Below, piece by piece: positions 57,979 through 64,000 of a stretch of 64,000 nt of DNA. Position 1 is the stretch's first letter, and the number at the start of each line of letters is the position of its first letter. Source of the DNA: Posidonia oceanica (taxonomy: Eukaryota > Streptophyta > Magnoliopsida > Alismatales > Posidoniaceae); contig JAZBRS010000020.1 in assembly GCA_037176725.1 (NCBI GenBank), positions 55,022,001 through 55,086,000 on the forward strand. The letters are read 5' to 3'. The position numbers were made by a program, and so were the translations under genes. The notes beneath the pieces were generated by a model that was not told where the DNA came from, ran no database searches, and saw only the letters and a list, made by a program, of their open reading frames with translations.

Positions 57979-59383
57979 TTGGGTGCAAAACCAAAACAGG
58001 GGTTGGGCAACATGCATGGGGGTAGCAGTAGGTATTAGAAGCAATAAAACGCGGAAAACGGCGAAGAAAGCAAAATCAGTGTTTTAAAATGACTATCGAC
58101 CAACTACAAGCATTGGACGCTGGCAACACCAGCGTCCAACGTTGGACGCTGGCATTGCTGGCGTCCAATACCTACTGGAGGCAGACAGCATGCAGCTTTT
58201 TAGAAAACGATGCATTCTAGCTATATGGATGCAGTACAGATGCAAAAATGCAACTAAATGGGTGCATGACATGCAGGACTAACCTGACAGAAGATCAGAA
58301 GAGGAATCAGAGCAAGGGGCAAGCTAGGATCAAGGATCAAAGCAAGCAGGGTGTTGGACGCCCATGGGCATGGCGTCCAACGTTAGACGCCAGAGGGAGG
58401 GGCGTCCAACGCAAGCCAGAGGGAAACAAGAGAAAGAAGCATGCAAATAACAGATAAAAAATGGGAACATGCATTAGGGCTACTGGAGACAAGCCGACGT
58501 CCAATGTTGGACGCCTGACCAGCAGCGTACAATGCCCTGGGAGGCACAAACACACAAGAAACTAGCATAAAATTAGCAAATTATCTATGAAAGCTGAAGA
58601 ACAATTGCTACTAAGGCTAAGCATGCATATAAACACAGAAATTATGTAAACAAGAAAGATCAAAGCATCATGCAAACAACAGAAGCAAAGCAATGGAGCA
58701 GGGACGTTGGACGTTGGAGACAGCAGCGTCTAACGTTGGACGCTAAAGCCACTGGCATCCAACGACCACAGCATGCAAACCCACCTGTGCTAAGGGGGAG
58801 CTCAGCTCTAAACCCCACCTATATGCATGCAAGCTACCAAAGACATGCCAGAGCAAATAGAAACATTCATAGCAAGCATGCAAATCAAGGAAAGCAAGAA
58901 AGGAAGAACATGCATGGGAATAGGAGATAAAAAGACTAAAAGAAATAACATGCAACTTAAGAGGAGGCTAACAATCCTAAGCATGGTTGCCATAGAGGCC
59001 AGGCATCACTAAGCATACACAAATCATGCATAGATATCAAAAATAGGCACGGTACAGGCATGGCAGCAAGATAAGATTAACAGGCATGTTGGACGCTGGA
59101 TAAACCAGTGTCCAACGTTGGACGCGGCTCACCCAGGCGTCCAACGCAGGTAGACTGTAGACAAAGCTAAAGCATGCAAAGATGATTTAAGCATGGCTCA
59201 AAACAGGTGGTAAACATGGCATAGCATCTGAAAATGAGTAAAGGAGGCATGCAGCATGGATTTACAAAATAACAAGCAATAGCAAGGCATGGCAAACATT
59301 AGAACAAGAGCAAAGTAAAATAGGGTGTTGGACACTGGCGTATGTCGCGTCCAACGTTGGACGCACTAGCTTGGGCGTCCAAC
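57979..59383 (-). mobile_element. E10: 5' LTR fragment
   Basis: This aligns with 40974-42451 of the 3' LTR, with about five substitutions in 230 bases compared by eye (58805-59035 against 41871-42100). It differs by an extra hairpin cassette near 58120-58150 and a deletion of about 100 bp near 58496. Its leader side is cut by the deletion at 57978 and its 5' side by E11 at 59384, after CCAAC (59379-59383), the predicted target duplication. Confidence 0.85.
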
Positions 59384-62300
59384 TGTCGCGATCCCGATCG
59401 GAACCAGGCTCACTATTTAGCGGCGATTGAGATCCGAGGAAGAGGCTCAACTCGAAAAACACTTAAAATCGAGGAGAAAAAGGAAAGATAAGACAAATCA
59501 GAGTCGCCACCACGTCTATTAACGGAAGACGAGGAAAACCGGGGTAATGCGTGAATTAACGCGCAAAACCGAGCAATAAATGCAAAGCAAAGTAATGCAA
59601 AGGGAAACAAATGCAAATACATGCAAATGAGATGACTCTAGCCTAGGATAAGGGCAGTACGGTCATTGCGGGCCAAAAGACAAGGTAAGGACTCCTGTTA
59701 CGTGCGGGGAAGGTATTAGGCACCCCCGACACGCCCGAAAATCGGTCTTTCTAGGCTTACGCTCGCATACGCAGGGGAATGCAGGATTGAATGCCTATGT
59801 GCCTATAAATGCCTGAATGAATGCTCAAGGTGTGCTCTAAGTGGGAAGAAACAATGCAAGGAAGTAAACGTGCTCTCTAAGTGCTCAGCTGCGCTGTCTG
59901 TGTTCCGAACCAGGCGTAACCTAGCTCGTGAGAACTCCAGGCAGTAAGCATCACAGCCCTATATGCAAATGCAAGCGAGAAAACAAAACAGCGTGAAAAC
60001 CATGCAATGGGATTGACATGCAAGAGAAAACGGCGCGAAACACGCAAAACGAGGCGGGAAGCGAACAACGTACGCAAAACGATGCAAAAGAGCGAAATCG
60101 GCACGCAAAACGAGCGGAAAACAAGGCAGCGCGCAAAACGAGACAAGAGAGCAGGAAGGCACGCAAAACAGGACGAGAGAACAGAATGGTACGCAAAACG
60201 GGGCGAAAGAATAAAATCGGCACGCAAAACGAACGAGAAGGCAAGACAGTGCGCAAAACGAGACAAGAGAACAGATGAGCACGCAAAACGGTGCCAAAAC
60301 AACGAAGCAAAAACCTCGGAAAAAGCCATGCAAATGCAAGAATGCAGAAAGAGATTAAAAGGGGTCAAAGGGGAGGCAAGACAACGTGTGTATAAGAACA
60401 AACGCTGTTTAGGACCACTCAGAGTAGGTGTGAAGACCTACTGAGGGGAGAAGGGGCAAATGGAGGGATTACCACCTCTTTGCGACTATTTCCCACTAAA
60501 CCGTTCCACGGTGTGTCTCGCATGCTGCCCAAAGCTCGCGATGCGATCGGATCGTGGAAAAAGGGGAAGAAAGTCACATAAAGTGGCAAATCCAGGGAGT
60601 ACGCAACACGAAACACACAGAGAGACGCAAAACGAGGATTTGAATAGACAAGCAGAAAGGGGAAGTCTTATTCTATATGCTTAAAGAGACAGAAAGCAAA
60701 AACGAGGAAAACTGTGCAAAAGGCATGCAAATGAATGCAATACAGGGGTTCAGGAGGACGTACCTGGAGATCCGGGAGCCTGATCTGAAATCTGTCCGGT
60801 CCATGCTGAAGAGCGCTTCGCTGCGGTCGCCTGGGCAGCTTACTTGAGAAGATCCAACGGCCGGATTGGAAGATATCGCAGCTCCAAGGCAGAAGGGCCA
60901 GAACAGGGGAGAAGAACAGATCTAGGTGTTCAGGAGGTCCTAGGGATGTGCAAAAAGGTCCTCCCAAGTGAAAGGGAGCTAGAAGTGCTAAGTGTGTGCA
61001 AGAAGATGCTAAAATGCAAGACTAAATGGATGCAGAATGCATGCAAAAGCAAGAAAAAGTAAAGAAAAGAAGCTGGGAAAAAACTAGGATTTCAGAAAGC
61101 ATTTTGAAAAAGAAGAGGGACTAAAAATGCAAATTTCCCAAAAAACAGGGTTCTACGGGAGAGGATTTTGAAAACAGGGGAAGACAAGGGTCTATTTGGC
61201 AAAAAACTAGGCTCAGAAAGGTGTTTTGAAAAGAAGGTATGCTTTGAAAGAGATTTTGAAACCAAAAGGGGTCAGAGTGCAATTTTGAAAAAATCTAGGG
61301 TCTAAAATGCAAATTTTCCAGAAAACAAGGTCTTGGGGAGTCTGGGGGTACTAGTGGAAGGTCTGTATGAAATTTGGTAGGCATAGGGGCTAAAATGCAA
61401 CCTAGGGGCAAAATGGTCTTTTCACATATTTTTTAAAGCATGCAGGGACCTAAGTGTAGTTTTGAAATCATGTAGGGGCTGGAAATGCAATTTAGTATGG
61501 AAAACATGCTCTGGAATTTAAATGACAGGACCACAGTGCAATTTCTGGAAAATATGGGGTTAAAAATGCAATGCAGTAAGTTAAAATGCATGCAGCACAG
61601 TTACTGTCCATTTAAAATGGACCTAACTGCAAATATGATAAAGCAGCGGGGCAAATATGCAATACATCAACCAAAAATGAAAATCAGAACCTAAGTTTCT
61701 ACAGTGCATGGACTTAAATGCAAAAACAGAAAAATGCAGGGACTTGGAATGCAATGCAGTATGCAAAAATAAAAAATAATCCTAAGTTCTAACAGTGCAT
61801 GGGACTTAAATGCAAAAATGAAAACATGCAAGGGGCCAGGATGCAATGTAGTATGGTAAAATATGAGTAAATAAATGAACTGACTTGGTGCAGGACTTAA
61901 GTGCAAAAAAAGAAAACAGGTGGACTAAACTACAAAATATTATAACAGCACAGCACAGTAAATGGATCTACTTGCAGATATTGAAAACTATAAACAGATT
62001 ATGCAATTTAGCATAGTATTCAATTAAAAACCAAGCAGACTAAATGAAATAAGGACTGGAATGTAAAATGACAGAAACTTAAACCAAATATGCAATATTC
62101 ACTTAAAAACCATAGCTTAAATAAAATAAGTGCACAATGTCGGCCGACGGTGACGAGCGCTGTAGCAGCTGGCTGCCGGAGCTCGTGACCGTCGGCACAG
62201 GGGGGTTGAGGATGCGCAGTCGGGCGGAGGGCAACGTCGGCGATCGTCCGGAGCTCTGGGAATGGTCCGGGGCTCGCTCTGTCGGCCGGAGTGTCCGGAG

Positions 62301-64000
62301 GAAGAGCGGCCGGCGCCGGAGAAGGAGACTTGTCCGGCGAGCTGCTGCGGCGTCTGAGAGGTTCGGAGCTTGGTTCTGACCCACGGAAAAGCAGCAGGAG
62401 GAGGAGAGGGATCTAGGGGAAAGGAAGTTTACCTCTGGTCGTGTCCGGAGCATGCCCCCGACCTCAGTTGCACAGGAGCTGGCCGGAGCTCGTCGTCCGG
62501 TTGCTGCGGAGGGTGCTGGCGGTTCGCGGTGGTCCGGGCGTCCTCAGGGTGATCTTCCGGTGCCTCCTGAACGATCAGGCGCGAGCTTCGGAGCTTGGGT
62601 GAGGAGTTGGCTTTTTTGGGTTGTCAGATTGCTGCCGGAGGTCGGGGAGGGGTGTTGCTGCTCGTCCGGTGGAGTGGAGCCCTCCGATGGGTTGCTGGGA
62701 TGTTGGCGATGGAGTTTGGGGGCCTGGAGAGGGCTTCTGGAAGGCGTGGAGGGGAGTTTGAGGTCGGGGTCGATTTCTGGTCAGTGGGTGGAGTAACTGT
62801 TTGTAGTGGAGTTTACAGTCTGTGGGAGATGGCCGGGCTGGAAGTTAGGTGTTCTAGGAAGGTGGAGGTTCAGCGAATCTCTGGGTGGAGTTTGGAGGGA
62901 AGTAGAGGGCTGGAGTGGAGGGAATTGTGAAGTGGGCAGGTGTTGGGTTGCAGATTGGTGGCAGTTGGCTTCAGGTGGTTTCAGTGGGTGGAATGGCCGG
63001 GGAATGAGGCTGGGGAATGGCTGGGTTTTGGGTGAACTTGGGGAGTAATTGGGAGGGAGATGGAGGTCTAAAGTGGTGCTGGGGAATTGGAAAGGGAAGA
63101 GGGACGTTCGCTGAATTTTCAGAGGAGAGGAGAGGAGGATTGGGTGCGGGGATTGGTCTGAGATGAGGCCTCTCTCCGGGATGTCATAGGGACTCTCGAG
63201 CTCTACCCTCACTGCTCCCTTTTCTCTCGAAATGGAGGATGAAGAGGAAAAGATCAGAAGCTGATTCAGGTGGGGAAAAGAAGGTGGAATTCGCACTGAT
63301 TCCTCTCTGGTCTGGCACTCACTCTCGGATGGCAAAAAAGGTGTTCGAAGGAGGGGAGAATTGGGCGCTTATATCAGGCCGAGGGCTGCTGGTGCGCGCG
63401 CTGGTGATTTTCGAATTTCTCCGGCGCGAGTACTGCAGCAGAAAAGAAGCGGATGCCGGCGAGGCGACAGGCAATTAAAGCCTCCCGGAATCGGTGCTGA
63501 GAGATGAGAGAGCGGCGGACGCTGTAGATGAAAGGATTGAAGGCTTCGAAATTTGAATGGGTGGAGGGAGAGCTGTTGCAGCCGGTCGCGGGAGAGAAAA
63601 CTGAAGGAAAACGCTGAGAGCTGAGGAAGAAGAAAGGAGGAAGAAGAGGCATGGGCCGGACCGCTGCGGGCCGAGAAAAAGCATAGAAAAATAAAGAAAA
63701 AAAGAAACGGGCTGGATTGAGCCCAGTAAGGAAAAGTAAGAAAGAAAGAAGGGAAATAAGAAAGAAAGAGGGGATAGGATGGGGAAATAAAATAGGTAAA
63801 AATAAACTAAAAATAAATAAAAATATTAGAAGAGTTTTGCTGCAGATTAGGATTTTAATTAGGATTTTTAATGGTCATCTTGAGTAGATTAATGTGTTTT
63901 GGGCTTGATTAGAGTTTTAGGGCTTTGGTTTTACTTTTAATTAGTTTTCACTTGCTTAAATGTTTGTTAATCCCTTTTTAAATTATTTTAAAAATTTTAT
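59384..64000 (-). mobile_element. E11: long LTR, minus strand, runs off the window
   Basis: It starts TGTCGCGATCCCG on the plus strand, the 3' end of a minus-strand LTR. In plus order it has the conserved block (59680-59755), CGTTTT-type repeats (60020-60310), a GCAATGCAGTATG-rich region (61440-62130), a GC-rich block (62135-63480) with a donor-like GTAAAC at 62432, and a purine-rich stretch (63600-63790). The order mirrors E4. Its 5' end lies beyond 64000. Open frames in the GC-rich part have no recognisable domains. Confidence 0.75.
62431..62432 (-). promoter_or_regulatory. Splice-donor-like site in E11 LTR
   Basis: The minus strand reads CACGACCAGAG followed by GTAAACTTCC, almost the same context as E4 (CTTCAGAG|GTAAATGC). 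Confidence 0.45.

Overview
This window looks like repeat-dense nuclear DNA of a flowering plant. I found no host gene, rRNA or tRNA that I could support. Almost every base can be placed in LTR retrotransposons. Most belong to one Ty3/gypsy Tat/Ogre-like group, with very long LTRs (2.7 to 5.6 kb), a primer binding site TGGCGACTCCGCTGGGGA, a gag-protease-RT-RNase H-integrase order, an extra plant-mobile-domain-like (PMD-like) gene after integrase, and tandem arrays before the 3' LTR. One Ty1/copia element, SIRE/Maximus-like, is also present. Family names come from motifs read by eye, not from a database search.

Layout, with labels used below. E1 (1-748, minus): end of an LTR cut by the window edge. 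E2 (749-about 2690, plus): 3' UTR and 3' LTR. E3 (about 2757-16315, minus): an internally deleted element with arrays, spacer, decayed gag, leader and part of the 5' LTR; its pol and PMD-like gene are gone. E4 (5472-11120, minus): a solo LTR inserted in E3 with target duplication CTCTC. E5 (16316-about 19964, plus): a truncated long LTR. E6 (about 19965-27877, plus): the 3' half of an element with a decayed PMD-like gene, a 72-bp array, a polypurine tract and a complete LTR. E7 (27878-29996, minus): a partial LTR. 29997-31352 is unassigned. E8 (31353-35601, plus): copia LTR, gag, protease and integrase, broken off at 35601. E9 (35602-40245, plus): 5' LTR, PBS, leader and the first 16 gag codons. 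E10 (40246-59383, minus): the most complete element, with 3' LTR, arrays, PMD-like gene, pol, gag, partial leader and partial 5' LTR. E11 (59384-64000, minus): the LTR of another element, running off the window.

The right half is a nest four levels deep: E11 sits in the 5' LTR of E10, E10 sits in gag of E9, and E9 sits in the copia pol of E8. The missing halves of E8, E9 and E10 should lie beyond 64000. E9 and E10 place two related 3.4-kb LTRs as an inverted repeat around a 1.16-kb spacer.

Three observations stand out. First, hairpin-forming cassettes recur in LTRs and in every 3' array, with different primary sequences but the same inverted-repeat design. Second, several LTRs carry a splice-donor-like site and all three visible leaders carry a splice-acceptor-like site just before gag, suggesting a leader intron that would remove the PBS and the many upstream ATGs. 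Third, the PMD-like gene after integrase stays collinear between two otherwise diverged copies. The coding copies here are decayed: where a second copy shows the ancestral codon, most nonsense codons are Gln or Trp to stop by C-to-T or G-to-A change, as expected from methylated cytosine deamination.
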